Source of the DNA: Mycobacterium asiaticum
GTDB taxonomy: Bacteria; Actinomycetota; Actinomycetes; Mycobacteriales; Mycobacteriaceae
DNA length: 64,000 nt
Direction: 5' to 3'
Assembly (NCBI RefSeq): GCF_001668675.1
Contig: NZ_LZKQ01000159.1
Location: 35,139 to 99,138 of the forward strand
The translations under genes were made by a program, and so were the position numbers. The notes under the pieces are model-generated. The model saw nothing but the letters and a program-made list of their open reading frames with translations, was not told the origin of the DNA and did no database searches. Shown here one piece after another: positions 19,396-30,225 of this stretch (the stretch's first letter is position 1; every line of letters starts with the position of its first letter).

Positions 19396-20496
19396 CTACA
19401 AGTCGCACCCGACCAGGACTGGTTCGGGTATCAATGTGATACCAAACACATCACGAACCCCATCCTTCACAGCGCGGGCTAAAACCATCACGTCCGCCGC
19501 GGTGGCGCCGCCCCGGTTCGTCACCGCCAGCGCGTGCTTGGTTGAAAGCCGGCACGGGGCCGTCTCGTCGTGCGGGTAGCCCTTGCCGAAACCGGCCCGT
19601 TCCACCAACCAGCCCGCCGCCAGCTTGACCCCGTCCGGCGCGGGGTAATGCGGCACCTCGCCCTGCGTCTGCTCGACCAGCCGCGCATAGACCTCCGGGG
19701 TGACGACCGGGTTGGTGAAGAACGACCCCACACTCCAGGTGTCGTGGTCGGTGGGATCGAGCACCATGCCCTTGCGGGCCCGCAGCGCCAGCACCGCCGC
19801 CCGGACCGCCTGCGGGTCACCCCGCTCGCCGCTGGCGACGCCCAGGGCCGCCGTCAGCTCCCCGTAGCGCAACGGGGCGCTGCGTCCCGACGCATCCAAG
19901 CCGAACTCCACTTCCAGCACCACGGCCGGCACTCCCAGTCCGTCCGCACGCTTGAGCACGCTGGTGCGGTAGCCGAATCCGAGTTCGTCGGGATCGGCCC
20001 AGCGCACCTCGCCGCTGCCCCGATCCAACAACCGCACCCGGGTGATGGTGTCGGAGACCTCGACGCCGTAGGCGCCGACGTTTTGCACCGGCGTCGCCCC
20101 GGCCGAACCGGGAATGCCCGACAGGCACTCCAACCCGCCCAGGCCCTCCTGGATCGACCGGACCACCACGTCGTCCCACACCGCGCCGGCTTCCGCGCGC
20201 ACCAGGTTGCCCTCGACGGTGACGCCGGCATTGGCCAACCGCACCACGGTCAGGTCGGCCAGGCCGTTCCCGAGCACCAGGTTGGATCCACCAGCAAACA
20301 CCAGGACGGGCCGGTCCGCGCCGTCACGGGATTCGGCGTCGAGCTGCCGCAAAACGGCGATCACCTGATCGCTGCTCTCACAAGTTATTACGCGACGCGC
20401 CACCGGACCCACCCGCAATGTCGTCAACGGCGCAAGGGAAACCGACTCTGCGACGTGCGCACCGGCAAAGACTGAACCGGGCTCGCTCGGTTTCAT
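19396..20496 (-). CDS. murB: UDP-N-acetylenolpyruvoylglucosamine reductase
   Basis: 366 aa, type I MurB. The FAD-binding PCMH region shows [52 protein letters not shown] with the substrate and flavin contacts, the general-acid Ser in [11 protein letters not shown], and [14 protein letters not shown] near the end. It reduces UDP-GlcNAc-enolpyruvate to UDP-MurNAc with NADPH in peptidoglycan precursor synthesis. Located next to the L,D-transpeptidase on the same strand, so two cell-wall genes are adjacent. Divergent from the gene at 20523. Confidence 0.97.
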   Translation of the reverse strand: MKPSEPGSVFAGAHVAESVSLAPLTTLRVGPVARRVITCESSDQVIAVLRQLDAESRDGADRPVLVFAGGSNLVLGNGLADLTVVRLANAGVTVEGNLVRAEAGAVWDDVVVRSIQEGLGGLECLSGIPGSAGATPVQNVGAYGVEVSDTITRVRLLDRGSGEVRWADPDELGFGYRTSVLKRADGLGVPAVVLEVEFGLDASGRSAPLRYGELTAALGVASGERGDPQAVRAAVLALRARKGMVLDPTDHDTWSVGSFFTNPVVTPEVYARLVEQTQGEVPHYPAPDGVKLAAGWLVERAGFGKGYPHDETAPCRLSTKHALAVTNRGGATAADVMVLARAVKDGVRDVFGITLIPEPVLVGCDL

Positions 20497-20522
20497 GGCC
20501 GCTAACGGTAGCGTGGCCAGCT

Positions 20523-21029
20523 ATGCCGCGTTCATTCGACATGTCGGTCGACTACGAGGGCAGCGTTGCAGAGGTCCATCAGGCGTTCCACGACATCGGT
20601 TATTGGGAGGGCAGGCTGGCGGAGACGCCGGTTGACATCGCCACCTTGGAGTCGATGCGGATCGACGACGGAACCATCGAGGTCGTCACGCTGCAGACGG
20701 TGTGCAGCAACAACCTGCCGGCACTGGTAACCCAGTTGCACCGGGGCGATCTGTGCGTGCGCCGTGAGGAGACCTGGGGCCCGTTGCGGGACGGCATCGC
20801 CACCGCCTCCCTCGCCGGATCGATCCTCAGCGCTCCGGTCAACGTGTGGGGAACCGCCGTGCTCGAGCCCAACCCGGAAACCGGCGGATCGCGGATGACA
20901 CTGCAGGCGACCGTTCAGGTTCGGGTCCCGTTCATCGGCGGGAAGTTGGAGCGTCTGATCGGCAACGAACTCGGCAACCTGGTGGCCATCGAGCAGCGCT
21001 TCACCACCTCGTGGATCGCCAGCGGCTAG
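20523..21029 (+). CDS. DUF2505-type conserved protein, Rv0481c-type
   Basis: 168 aa from ATG 20523; a second ATG at 20541 is possible. Single domain resembling SRPBCC/START-like lipid-binding proteins (SVDYEGSVAEVHQAFHDI, ATVQVRVPFIGGKLERLIG, NELGNLVAIEQRFTTSWI), which fits the DUF2505 family of actinobacteria. No enzymatic function known. 24 bp before the nitrilase gene on the same strand; the open frame extends upstream into the murB antisense, which is ignored. Confidence 0.8.
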   Translation: MPRSFDMSVDYEGSVAEVHQAFHDIGYWEGRLAETPVDIATLESMRIDDGTIEVVTLQTVCSNNLPALVTQLHRGDLCVRREETWGPLRDGIATASLAGSILSAPVNVWGTAVLEPNPETGGSRMTLQATVQVRVPFIGGKLERLIGNELGNLVAIEQRFTTSWIASG

Positions 21030-21053
21030 TGCAGTCGCTCTAAGCTGGCGGTC

Positions 21054-21884
21054 ATGCGCATCGCGTTGGCCCAGATCCTCAGCGGCACCGATCCGGCCGC
21101 AAATCTGCAGCTGGTGCGCGAGTACACCGAGCGTGCCGCCGATGCCGGCGCCAAGCTGGTGGTGTTCCCGGAAGCCACGATGTGCCGATTCGGGGTCCCG
21201 CTGGCACCGATCGCCGAACCGCTCGACGGACCCTGGGCCAACGGTGTCCGGCAGATCGCGCGGGACGCCGGCATCACCGTGGTGGCCGGCATGTTCGCCC
21301 CGACCAGCGACGGGCGGGTCACCAACACGTTGATCGCGGCGGGCCCCGGCACGCCCAACGAACCGGACACCCGATACGACAAGATCCACCTCTACGACGC
21401 TTTCGGCTTCACCGAGTCGCGCAAGGTCGCGCCCGGCCGCGAACCGGTCGTCATCACCGTCGACGGGGTCGGAGTGGGGTTGACCACCTGTTATGACGTG
21501 CGGTTTCCGGCGCTGTACACCGAACTGGCCGACCGGGGAGCGCAATTGATCGTCGTGGCCGCATCCTGGGGCGCCGGGCCCGGCAAACTCGAGCAGTGGA
21601 CGCTGCTCACCCGCGCGCGGGCGTTGGACTCGACCAGCTACGTCGCCGCGGCCGGTCAGGCCGACCCGGGCGACTCGGCCAACGGCAAGGGCGCGCCGAC
21701 CGGTGTGGGTGGCAGCCTGATCGCCTCCCCGCTGGGCGAAGTGGTGGCATCGGCGGGATCCCAACCGGAACTGGTGGTTGCTGACCTGGCTCTGGATGCG
21801 GTGGATGCGGCGCGGAAGAACATTGCGGTGCTGCGCAACCGCTCAAGCTTTGTTCAGCTTGATAGGGCAGAATCACCTGGGTGA
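21054..21884 (+). CDS. Carbon-nitrogen hydrolase (nitrilase superfamily), Rv0480c-type
   Basis: 276 aa. The catalytic triad of the superfamily is visible: Glu in LVVFPEATMCRFG, Lys in RYDKIHLYDAFGF and Cys in GLTTCYDVRFPAL. Members cleave amide or nitrile bonds, many acting as metabolite-repair amidases (for example on deaminated glutathione or omega-amides); the substrate is not evident. Stop TGA overlaps the GTG of the next gene, indicating translational coupling. Confidence 0.93.
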   Translation: MRIALAQILSGTDPAANLQLVREYTERAADAGAKLVVFPEATMCRFGVPLAPIAEPLDGPWANGVRQIARDAGITVVAGMFAPTSDGRVTNTLIAAGPGTPNEPDTRYDKIHLYDAFGFTESRKVAPGREPVVITVDGVGVGLTTCYDVRFPALYTELADRGAQLIVVAASWGAGPGKLEQWTLLTRARALDSTSYVAAAGQADPGDSANGKGAPTGVGGSLIASPLGEVVASAGSQPELVVADLALDAVDAARKNIAVLRNRSSFVQLDRAESPG

Positions 21885-22912
21885 CGACTCCGCAGGGACC
21901 ACGAAACGAAGGCCCATCCGGTTGGGCGCGTCCGGGCGATCAAGGCCCGCTCGGCCGACCCCCGGCACCGGGCGCTGGTCCCCAGGGGGGACCGCTACAT
22001 CCCGGCGGACCCCGGTACCAGCCGCCGCCCGGCCAGCCGCAACAGCCGGCACAGGAGCAGGCGGCGGCCAATGCGGACACCAGGCGCATTCACACGCCGC
22101 CACCCAACCTGGCGGGCGACCGCACCACACCGATCGGCCGACCCCAGGAAGACACGGGCGAGGTCAAGAAGAAAAAGCGTAGGCTGCGCGATCCGCTGTC
22201 GATCCTGCTCGTCTTGATCATCGTGTTCGCGCTGGTAGTCGCGGGGCTCATCGGCACCGAGCTGTACGTGCGGAACGAGGCCAACAACAAGATCGCGGCC
22301 GCGGCGGCTTGTGTGACGAAAGACCAGGCGACCGCCTCGTTCGGGGTGACGCCACTGGTGACGTGGCAGGTGCTCACCGACCACTACACCAACATCACGG
22401 TCGAGACGGCCGGGAACCAGATCCGCGACGCCAAGGGCATGAAGCTGCAGCTCAGCGTCCAGGACATCAAGCTGGACAAGACCTCCGACTCCAAGGGCAC
22501 GATCGGCGCGATCGACGCCACCATCACCTGGACGTCGCAAGGCATCAAGGAGACCGTTCAGAACGCGATCCCGATTCTGGGCGAGTTCGTCACCAGCAGC
22601 GTCACCACCCATCCCCAGGATCAGACCGTTGAGCTCAAAGGTTTGCTGAACGACATCGTCGCCAAGCCGGTGGTGTCCGACGGCGGGTTCAGGCTGGAGA
22701 TCGTCAGCTTCAACACGCTGGGCTTCTCATTGCCGAAGGAGTCCGTGCAGTCCTCGCTGGACGAGTACACCTCGGGCCTGACCAAGAAGTTCCCACTCGG
22801 CATTCGCGCCGACAGCGTGCAGGTCACCGACAGCGGCGTCACGAGTCACTTCTCCAGCCGCAACGCCACCATCCCGGCCGGCGAGACCGATCCCTGCTTC
22901 GCCGATCTGTGA
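21881..22912 (+). CDS. Proline-rich membrane-anchored DUF2993 protein, Rv0479c-type
   Basis: 343 aa. N-terminal about 90 residues are Pro/Gly/Gln-rich and cytosolic; one transmembrane segment (PLSILLVLIIVFALVVAGLI) follows a KKKKRR stretch; the rest is an exported domain of the DUF2993 type (VETAGNQIRDAKGMKLQLSV, VELKGLLNDIVAKP). DUF2993/LmeA-like proteins act in the periplasm, LmeA in mannan elongation, so an envelope-lipid role is possible but inferred. GTG start overlaps the nitrilase stop (GTGA). Confidence 0.82.
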   Translation: MTTPQGPRNEGPSGWARPGDQGPLGRPPAPGAGPQGGPLHPGGPRYQPPPGQPQQPAQEQAAANADTRRIHTPPPNLAGDRTTPIGRPQEDTGEVKKKKRRLRDPLSILLVLIIVFALVVAGLIGTELYVRNEANNKIAAAAACVTKDQATASFGVTPLVTWQVLTDHYTNITVETAGNQIRDAKGMKLQLSVQDIKLDKTSDSKGTIGAIDATITWTSQGIKETVQNAIPILGEFVTSSVTTHPQDQTVELKGLLNDIVAKPVVSDGGFRLEIVSFNTLGFSLPKESVQSSLDEYTSGLTKKFPLGIRADSVQVTDSGVTSHFSSRNATIPAGETDPCFADL

Positions 22913-22914
22913 GT

Positions 22915-23595
22915 TCAGCCGCGGCTGAGCCCATCCAGCACGACGCGGGTTCCCGATAGGCCCAACCGGGTGGCGCCCGCCTCCAGCATCGCCAGGGCGT
23001 CGGCGGCGGTCCGGATTCCGCCGCTGGCCTTGACGCCCAGCCGTCCGCCGACGGTCGCGGCCATTACCTCGACCGCCCGCACGCTCGCCCCGCCGGCGGG
23101 ATGGAAACCGGTGGAGGTCTTCACGAAGTCGGCGCCCGCGTCCGCGGCGACCCGGCACACCTCGCTCAGCATCCGCTCGTCCGCGTGGGCCAACAGCGCA
23201 GCCGACTCCAGGATCACCTTCAGCACCGCGCCGTCCGCCGCGGCGCGCACCGCCGCGATGTCCGAGTGCACCGCATCCAGCGCGCCGGCCAACGCGGACC
23301 CGACGTCGATCACCATGTCGATCTCGACGGCGCCGGCGGCCACGGCCGTTGCGGCCTCCTGAGCCTTGATCGCCGACACGTGCTTGCCCGACGGGAAACC
23401 GGCTACCGCGGCAACCCGGACACCGCCGCTGGCGACGGCGACCGGCACCATCGACGGCGATACACAAACCGCGTACACGCCGAGTTCAGTGGCCTCACCC
23501 ACCAGCGCCGTCACGTCGGCACGGGTGGCCTCCGGCTTGAGCAGGGTGTGGTCGACCAGCGCGGCCAGCTGCTGCCGAGTGGGACCGACCGGCAT
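22915..23595 (-). CDS. deoC: Deoxyribose-phosphate aldolase
   Basis: 226 aa. TIM-barrel class I aldolase with [12 protein letters not shown] at the N-terminus, [10 protein letters not shown], the Schiff-base Lys in [16 protein letters not shown] and a second Lys in [10 protein letters not shown]. It cleaves 2-deoxyribose-5-phosphate to glyceraldehyde-3-phosphate and acetaldehyde in nucleoside catabolism. ATG at 23595 overlaps the stop of the upstream secreted-protein gene (TGATG), which decides the start over the in-frame ATG at 23670. Confidence 0.96.
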   Translation of the reverse strand: MPVGPTRQQLAALVDHTLLKPEATRADVTALVGEATELGVYAVCVSPSMVPVAVASGGVRVAAVAGFPSGKHVSAIKAQEAATAVAAGAVEIDMVIDVGSALAGALDAVHSDIAAVRAAADGAVLKVILESAALLAHADERMLSEVCRVAADAGADFVKTSTGFHPAGGASVRAVEVMAATVGGRLGVKASGGIRTAADALAMLEAGATRLGLSGTRVVLDGLSRG

Positions 23596-24032
23596 CAGAA
23601 CGGTTCTTCCGGGCTGCCGGGATTGCACCATGTCGCGGCCATCTCGGCGTCGTCGACCACCGGGCGCCACGGCTCGAGATTCCAGCTGGTCTTCCCGGGC
23701 TGCACGGTCTCGGCGAACTGCCAGTGACAGACGAACTGCGCACGCATGCCGGGGGTGTCGCCGTCGGGGGCCTGCGACAACACCTCGGCCCAGGCCGCGT
23801 CGACGGCGTGGCCGCTACCGGCTTTGGACGCGAGGCGCCCCGAGGGGGTCGGGTAGACCCGCAAACTGGATCCGCGCCCCCAGGACACCCATTCGGTGTG
23901 GTCGACGTACGGCGGCGCGTATCCGGGCCCGGAAGAGCCCGCCGAGTCAGCCGCACCGGCATCGGCCAGGGCGGATGGGGCGCCCAGCATCGAGAGCAGC
24001 GCCATCGTCGGCGCCAACAGCAGGAGTTTCAT
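23595..24032 (-). CDS. Secreted DUF2599-type protein, Rv0477-type
   Basis: 145 aa. Cleavable signal peptide ([21 protein letters not shown], likely cut before DAG). The mature part has [31 protein letters not shown] and [23 protein letters not shown], matching the DUF2599 domain of mycobacterial secreted proteins. Function unknown. Between the small membrane protein at 24036 and deoC, all co-oriented and closely spaced. Confidence 0.85.
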   Translation of the reverse strand: MKLLLLAPTMALLSMLGAPSALADAGAADSAGSSGPGYAPPYVDHTEWVSWGRGSSLRVYPTPSGRLASKAGSGHAVDAAWAEVLSQAPDGDTPGMRAQFVCHWQFAETVQPGKTSWNLEPWRPVVDDAEMAATWCNPGSPEEPF

Positions 24033-24035
24033 CCG

Positions 24036-24326
24036 CTAGTGCGACTTGCCCTGCACTTCGAGAAGCTTCGGCCGCACGTCGACCAGATACACGCCCGTTG
24101 CGATGGCGGCGATTGCCACGCCCAGCACTCCGAACACGACGCCGAGGATCGACGCGAGCGCGACCGCGCCGCCGAGCATCGCCAACCACACTGGCTTGGT
24201 GAGCTTCTCGGCCGCGGTGTACGCGTCGGAGCGCTGCATTGCCGCATGCACGAACGCATACACCGCCGTCACCAAGACAGCGACCTGCAAGACGTAGAGG
24301 ACGATAGTCACGGCGCGCACGCCCAT
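24036..24326 (-). CDS. Small membrane protein, DUF2516/Rv0476-type
   Basis: 96 aa from ATG 24326; the open frame reaches 24392 but that part runs through the palindromic repeat downstream of hbhA. Two or three hydrophobic segments ([56 protein letters not shown]). Fits the DUF2516 membrane family. The gene follows hbhA in M. tuberculosis too. Function unknown. Confidence 0.8.
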   Translation of the reverse strand: MGVRAVTIVLYVLQVAVLVTAVYAFVHAAMQRSDAYTAAEKLTKPVWLAMLGGAVALASILGVVFGVLGVAIAAIATGVYLVDVRPKLLEVQGKSH

Positions 24327-24353
24327 AAGACTATGCGGGCCGCGCCAAAAACG

Positions 24354-24444
24354 TCGACTCCGGGGCGCCCCAGCTGGGGCGCCCCGGACCAAAAAGGAAG
24401 CACTCGACTCCGGGGCGCCCCAGCTGGGGCGACCCGGAGTCGAG
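24354..24444. terminator. Duplicated GC-rich palindrome downstream of hbhA
   Basis: Two copies of a palindrome 50 bp apart. Copy 1, 24359-24388, is a perfect 30-bp palindrome centred on AGCT. Copy 2, 24403-24444, is 42 bp with a single mismatch, also centred on AGCT. A 28-bp stretch beginning TCGACTCCGGGGCGCC is shared as a direct repeat from 24354 and 24404. Placed 24-115 bp after the hbhA stop, they probably act as tandem terminators or mRNA 3'-end structures, without a clear U-tract. Confidence 0.7.
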
Positions 24445-24467
24445 CGGTTCGTTCTCAGATCCCCGAA

Positions 24468-25115
24468 CTACTTCTGGGTGACCTTCTTGGCGGCAGCCTT
24501 CTTGGCCGGGGCCTTCTTGGCCGGGGCCTTCTTGGCGGGAGCCTTCTTGGCGGCCGGAGCCGGCGCAGCCTTCTTGGCCGGCGCGGCGGCCTCGGCCTTC
24601 TTCGGCAGCTCGATGCCGACCAGCTTGGCGGCCCGCTCGCCCACGGCGCGCGTCTGGGTCGCAACGGTGCCCAGCGCCTCCTGGGTCAGCTCGACAGCCT
24701 GGTCGACGTACCCCTCGGCACGCGCGGACGCGTCCTCGAACGTCGACTGGCTGCGGAGCCGCTCGAGAGCCGCCTCGCCACGCTCGACCAGTTCGTTGTA
24801 CCGGCTGGTGGCAGCCTCCACGTAGCCCTCGGCGGCCTTGCGCAGCTCCTCGGCGGTGAAGCGCTCACGCAGCTCGCTGAACTGCTCGGGCAGGTCCTCC
24901 TGCAGCTTGGTCAGGCGAGCGCGGCTCTCCTCAACGCGGCTGCGGGTGTCGGTACGGGTCTCCTCGGCGCGCTCGCGCAGGTTGGTGCGGGTCTCTCCGG
25001 CGCGCTCACGCAGGGTCACGATCAGGTCGTTGACGGTGGCCAGAGCCAGGTCGGCCGCGCCGAGCGCAGCAAGGAGCGGAGCCTTGAGGTCCTCGATGTT
25101 CGTGTTCTCAGCCAT
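24468..25115 (-). CDS. hbhA: Heparin-binding hemagglutinin HbhA
   Basis: 215 aa. N-terminal short hydrophobic start, then a long coiled coil from about residue 45 to 110 (REKA/ETRT-type heptads) and a C-terminal Lys/Ala/Pro region from about residue 175 with repeated KKAPA units, the heparan-sulfate-binding part. It is a surface adhesin binding epithelial cells and is methylated on those lysines in known species; no signal peptide is present, as usual. Good RBS (AAAGGAAA) precedes ATG 25115. Followed by paired palindromes. Confidence 0.96.
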   Translation of the reverse strand: MAENTNIEDLKAPLLAALGAADLALATVNDLIVTLRERAGETRTNLRERAEETRTDTRSRVEESRARLTKLQEDLPEQFSELRERFTAEELRKAAEGYVEAATSRYNELVERGEAALERLRSQSTFEDASARAEGYVDQAVELTQEALGTVATQTRAVGERAAKLVGIELPKKAEAAAPAKKAAPAPAAKKAPAKKAPAKKAPAKKAAAKKVTQK

Positions 25116-25312
25116 GATGTTTCCTTTCTCTGTTTTCGATATCGGCGTTATTTCCTGAAAGGTGTGGAAGTTGGTGCAAGTGGCGGCTCCCTGAGGGAAG
25201 AGTCAAGACCCGCTGATTGACATTGCCTCGCGACTTGCAGAAAACCTCCTGATTAGCCGGGTCGCTTGATGGTCTGTAGTCGAACGTCGCGCGCTGCAAA
25301 ACGATCGACCGA

Positions 25313-25729
25313 TCAGCCTTCGATCTGTTCGGTGCCAGAATCGCCCTGGCACTCCGCACCGTTGGCCTCGTTCTGCTGCAGGAACGACTCGTAGGTGTCC
25401 AGCAGCACCTGCTTCTGGGTTTCGGTGATCGCCGTGTCGGTGACGATCGCGTCGCGCACCTGGCTGGAATCGCGCGGTTCGAGGATCCCGGCTTGCACGT
25501 AGAGAACCTCGGCCGAGACCCGCAGCGCCTTGGCGATCTGGCGCAAGACGTCGGCCGACGGCTTGCGCAGTCCGCGCTCAACCTGACTCAGATAAGGGTT
25601 GCTGACGCCCGACCTCTCGGCCAGCTGACGCATCGATACCTGTGCCGTCTCGCGCTGTGCCCTGATGAAGCTACCGATGTCAGAAGCCTTGGTGGACACC
25701 TTGGTGCCCAGCTTCTCCTCCGGCGGCAT
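25313..25729 (-). CDS. XRE-family helix-turn-helix regulator, Rv0474-type
   Basis: 138 aa. HTH_XRE domain at about residues 16-72 (IGSFIRAQRETAQVSMRQLA, NPYLSQVERGLRKPSADVL); the C-terminal half is helical and acidic. ATG 25729 is chosen because GAGGAG lies 8 bp upstream and the longer frame (to 25768) would bury that RBS. The M. tuberculosis counterpart has been reported as a copper-responsive repressor; nothing in this sequence tests that. Lies between the DUF445 gene and hbhA, all co-oriented; gene-free 25116-25312 would hold the hbhA promoter. Confidence 0.88.
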   Translation of the reverse strand: MPPEEKLGTKVSTKASDIGSFIRAQRETAQVSMRQLAERSGVSNPYLSQVERGLRKPSADVLRQIAKALRVSAEVLYVQAGILEPRDSSQVRDAIVTDTAITETQKQVLLDTYESFLQQNEANGAECQGDSGTEQIEG

Positions 25730-25816
25730 TGGTGCACTCCTCGTTGGTGGTTGTTTGCTTACGGCCACCAGGCTACGGAGGAGTGCTTGCTATTGCAAGC
25801 GCATGTTAGCACCGTC

Positions 25817-27199
25817 TCAGAACAGCAACTGGGCGATGGTGTAGATCGCCAGGCCCGCCAGCGCGCCGACGACGGTGCCGTTGATACGGATAAACTGCAG
25901 GTCACGGCCCACATGCAGCTCGATCCGACGGCTCGCCTCCTGGGCGTCCCACCGCTCGATGGTCTCGGTAATGATCGCTGTGATCTCTACCCCATATTGC
26001 GAAACCAGGTGCTGGGCACCGCGCACCATCCAGTTGTCGACCTTGTCGCGCAGGTCCGCGTCGTCGCGCAACGACTCACCAATCTGGATCACCGCGTCGC
26101 CGATGCGGCTGCGCAACGCGCTGGACGGGTCGTCCACTCCCTCCAGGACCAGACGCTTGAGCGTCTTCCACGCGGTCGCGGCCGCATTGGCCACCTCTTC
26201 GCGCGCCATCAACTGCTCCTTGACGGCGTCGGCGCGGGCGATGGTGTCCGGGTCGTTCTGCAGGTCGTCGGCGAACTCGAACAGGAACCGGGTTGCCGAG
26301 CGGCGCAGTTCGTGGTCGGGATTGCGACGCACCTTGTCGGTGAAGTCCATCAGCTCGCGGTGGATGCGATCCCCGACCAGATGATCGACAAACCGGGGGG
26401 ACCACGTCGGCGAGTCGCGCTCCACGACCCGCTGAATCACCACGCCGGCGTTCAGCGACCACTGGAACGCCCGATCGGCCAGCAGCTGGATCAATGCCTC
26501 CTGGCGGTTCTCGGCCAGCAGGGTTTGCAGCACGCGGCCCACCGGCGGCCCCCACTGCGGTTCGGCGATGCGCCGCACGATCATCTTGTCGATCACCTGT
26601 TGGACGTCTTCGTCCCGCAGGAGTTCGACCAGCACCCGCAGCACCGTGGACGTCTCGGCAGCCACCCGCTGGGCGTGTGCGGGTTCGGCGAGCCACTTGC
26701 CCAGGCGGCTGGGCACTTCGGCATCGCGCAGCTTGGCCTCGACGACCTCGGGGGACAGGAAGTTCTCCCGCACGAAGGTGCCCAGACCCTCCCCGAGCTG
26801 GTCTTTCTTGCGCTTGATGATCGCGGTGTGCGGGATCGGGATGCCCAGCGGGTGCTTGAACAGGGCGGTGACGGCGAACCAGTCCGCCAGCGCACCCACC
26901 ATGCCGGCCTCCGCCGCGGCGCCGACGTAGCCGACCCACGCCGGCGCGGTGCCGTACGCATTGGCCCACCGGCAAGCCAGAAACACCACGGTGGCGCCGA
27001 CCAGGAAGCTCAGCGCCACCACCTTCATCCGGCGCAGTGCGGTCCTGCGCTCGGCGTCGGCTCCGGCGTCCGCCCCGGCGAAAGACTCCGCCAGCGAGGG
27101 CCGGTTCTGACGCCCGCCAGGTGATCCTGCGCCGAGGCCGGGCCCCCGCGCCGGGCCCGGGGTATCGGCTCTGTGTGCCACCACACCATCATCCGTCAT
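25817..27199 (-). CDS. DUF445 membrane protein, Rv0473-type
   Basis: 460 aa. Two hydrophobic segments near the N-terminus (VVALSFLVGATVVFLACRWA and YVGAAAEAGMVGALADWFAV) and one at the C-terminus (NGTVVGALAGLAIYTIAQLL) bracket a long helical, charged domain. The family signature GALADWFAVTALFKHPLGIPIPHTAII is clear. DUF445 proteins are inner-membrane proteins of unknown function. ATG 27199 is preferred over GTG 27208 three codons upstream. Divergent from the TetR gene. Confidence 0.88.
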   Translation of the reverse strand: MTDDGVVAHRADTPGPARGPGLGAGSPGGRQNRPSLAESFAGADAGADAERRTALRRMKVVALSFLVGATVVFLACRWANAYGTAPAWVGYVGAAAEAGMVGALADWFAVTALFKHPLGIPIPHTAIIKRKKDQLGEGLGTFVRENFLSPEVVEAKLRDAEVPSRLGKWLAEPAHAQRVAAETSTVLRVLVELLRDEDVQQVIDKMIVRRIAEPQWGPPVGRVLQTLLAENRQEALIQLLADRAFQWSLNAGVVIQRVVERDSPTWSPRFVDHLVGDRIHRELMDFTDKVRRNPDHELRRSATRFLFEFADDLQNDPDTIARADAVKEQLMAREEVANAAATAWKTLKRLVLEGVDDPSSALRSRIGDAVIQIGESLRDDADLRDKVDNWMVRGAQHLVSQYGVEITAIITETIERWDAQEASRRIELHVGRDLQFIRINGTVVGALAGLAIYTIAQLLF

Positions 27200-27323
27200 C
27201 GAAACCACCGGTTAGTGTTACCCACACTGTTCAGAAGCACTCACGCGCTCGTTGCGATCGGCACAGAGCGCCCCTGCAAGCCGTAGTATCGATGCGTCTA
27301 TGTAGTGAATGGGAATCGCGACA

Positions 27324-28037
27324 GTGGCACAACACATGCCGGCTCAGACCGCCAAGACCGATGGTCGAAAGCGGCGTTGGCACCAACACAAGGTGGACCG
27401 GCGCAACGAGTTGGTGGACGGCACGATAGAGGCGATCCGCCGCCAGAGCCGTTTTTTGAGCATGGACGAGATAGCCGCGGAGATCGGCGTATCCAAGACC
27501 GTGCTCTACCGCTACTTCGTCGACAAGAACGACCTGACCACCGCGGTGATGATGCGGTTCGCTCAGACCACCCTGATCCCCAACATGGCCGCGGCGCTGT
27601 CGTCGAACCTGGACGGCTATGACCTGACCCGCGAGGTCATCCGGGTCTACGTCGAAACCATGGCCGCCGAGCCGGAGCCGTACGGCTTCGTGATGGCCAA
27701 CAGTTCGGGCAGCAAGAGCAAGGTGATCGCGGACTCCGAGCGGATCATCGCGCGGATGATCGCGGTGATGCTGCGCCGCCGCATGCAGGAGGCGGGCCTG
27801 GACACCGGCGGCGTTGAGCCCTGGGCCTACCTGATCGTCGGCGGGGTTCAGCTGGCCACCCACTCCTGGATGTCGAATCCGAGAATGAGCAGCGACGAAC
27901 TGATCGACTATCTGACGATGCTGAGCTGGAGCGCGCTGTGCGGGATCGTCGAAGCGGGCGGATCGCTGGAGAAGTTTCGGGCACAGCCGCATCCGTCGCC
28001 GATCGTGCCGGCCTGGGAGCAACAACGGGAGGGTTAG
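27324..28037 (+). CDS. madR: TetR-family regulator, MadR-type (Rv0472c)
   Basis: 237 aa. Basic N-terminus (TDGRKRRWHQHKVDRR) then TetR HTH (FLSMDEIAAEIGVSKTVLYR, YFVDKNDLTTAVMMRF) and a helical ligand domain. In other mycobacteria this protein represses the mycolic acid desaturase genes desA1/desA2 in response to long-chain acyl-CoA; the adjacent cyclopropane synthase and fadB2 fit a mycolate context. Start uncertain: ATG 27309, GTG 27324 or ATG 27336; GTG 27324 has a weak GGGA 10 bp upstream. Gene symbol by similarity. Confidence 0.85.
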   Translation: MAQHMPAQTAKTDGRKRRWHQHKVDRRNELVDGTIEAIRRQSRFLSMDEIAAEIGVSKTVLYRYFVDKNDLTTAVMMRFAQTTLIPNMAAALSSNLDGYDLTREVIRVYVETMAAEPEPYGFVMANSSGSKSKVIADSERIIARMIAVMLRRRMQEAGLDTGGVEPWAYLIVGGVQLATHSWMSNPRMSSDELIDYLTMLSWSALCGIVEAGGSLEKFRAQPHPSPIVPAWEQQREG

Positions 28038-28247
28038 CGCCCCCGCCCGTCGTGTGACATTTGCCATGGCGCTCAGGACCGCCTCCTGGCCTGTTTCCGC
28101 CGTGTAACGCCAGCCCACCGGCTTGGACGCCGACTCTCTGTGAATGCCCTGGCAGGCGGGGCCACGATGACGAGGGGGACGCGCTCATCCGCAGCGGCTA
28201 GCATGCATGGAATGCACCGAGCGGTGCGCGGCATCCGATGTTCGTGA

Positions 28248-30027
<1,780 letters not shown>

Positions 30028-30070
30028 TGCTTTTCTCGATTCTGCATGTTTCGAATTGTGTTGCACCGCA

Positions 30071-30105
30071 ATAGGCCCCGCCCAGGGTTGCTGGGCGGGG
30101 CCTAT
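30071..30105 (-). terminator. Terminator-like hairpin after icl1
   Basis: ATAGGCCCCGCCCAG (30071-30085) pairs perfectly with CTGGGCGGGGCCTAT (30091-30105) around a 5-nt loop. It lies about 120 bp past the icl1 stop and 44 bp before the fadB2 start, so it would end icl1 transcripts before fadB2. Confidence 0.75.
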
Positions 30106-30158
30106 GCTACTTCAGCGCTGGCCGAGGGTCGCCCGGCGCGGCACTGGCCTTTCACGCG

Positions 30159-30216
30159 CGAGCAGACACAGAATCGCAGCAATCGGGCTGCGAGAGTGCG
30201 ACTCTGCGTCTGCTCG
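30159..30216. repeat. Cruciform-like repeat with GAGCAGAC arms
   Basis: CGAGCAGACACAGA (30159-30172) pairs with TCTGCGTCTGCTCG (30203-30216) with one mismatch; inside, TCGCAGC (30174-30180) pairs with GCTGCGA (30187-30193). Outer arms match those at 984-1041. It ends 10 bp before the icl1 stop codon, so it lies just in the icl1 3' flank. Confidence 0.7.
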
Positions 30217-30225
30217 GCAACTAAC

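Noticed and set aside
19671..19686. TGCGTCTGCTCG, matching the arm of the GAGCAGACGCA repeat
   Set aside because: Inside murB coding sequence with no complementary arm.
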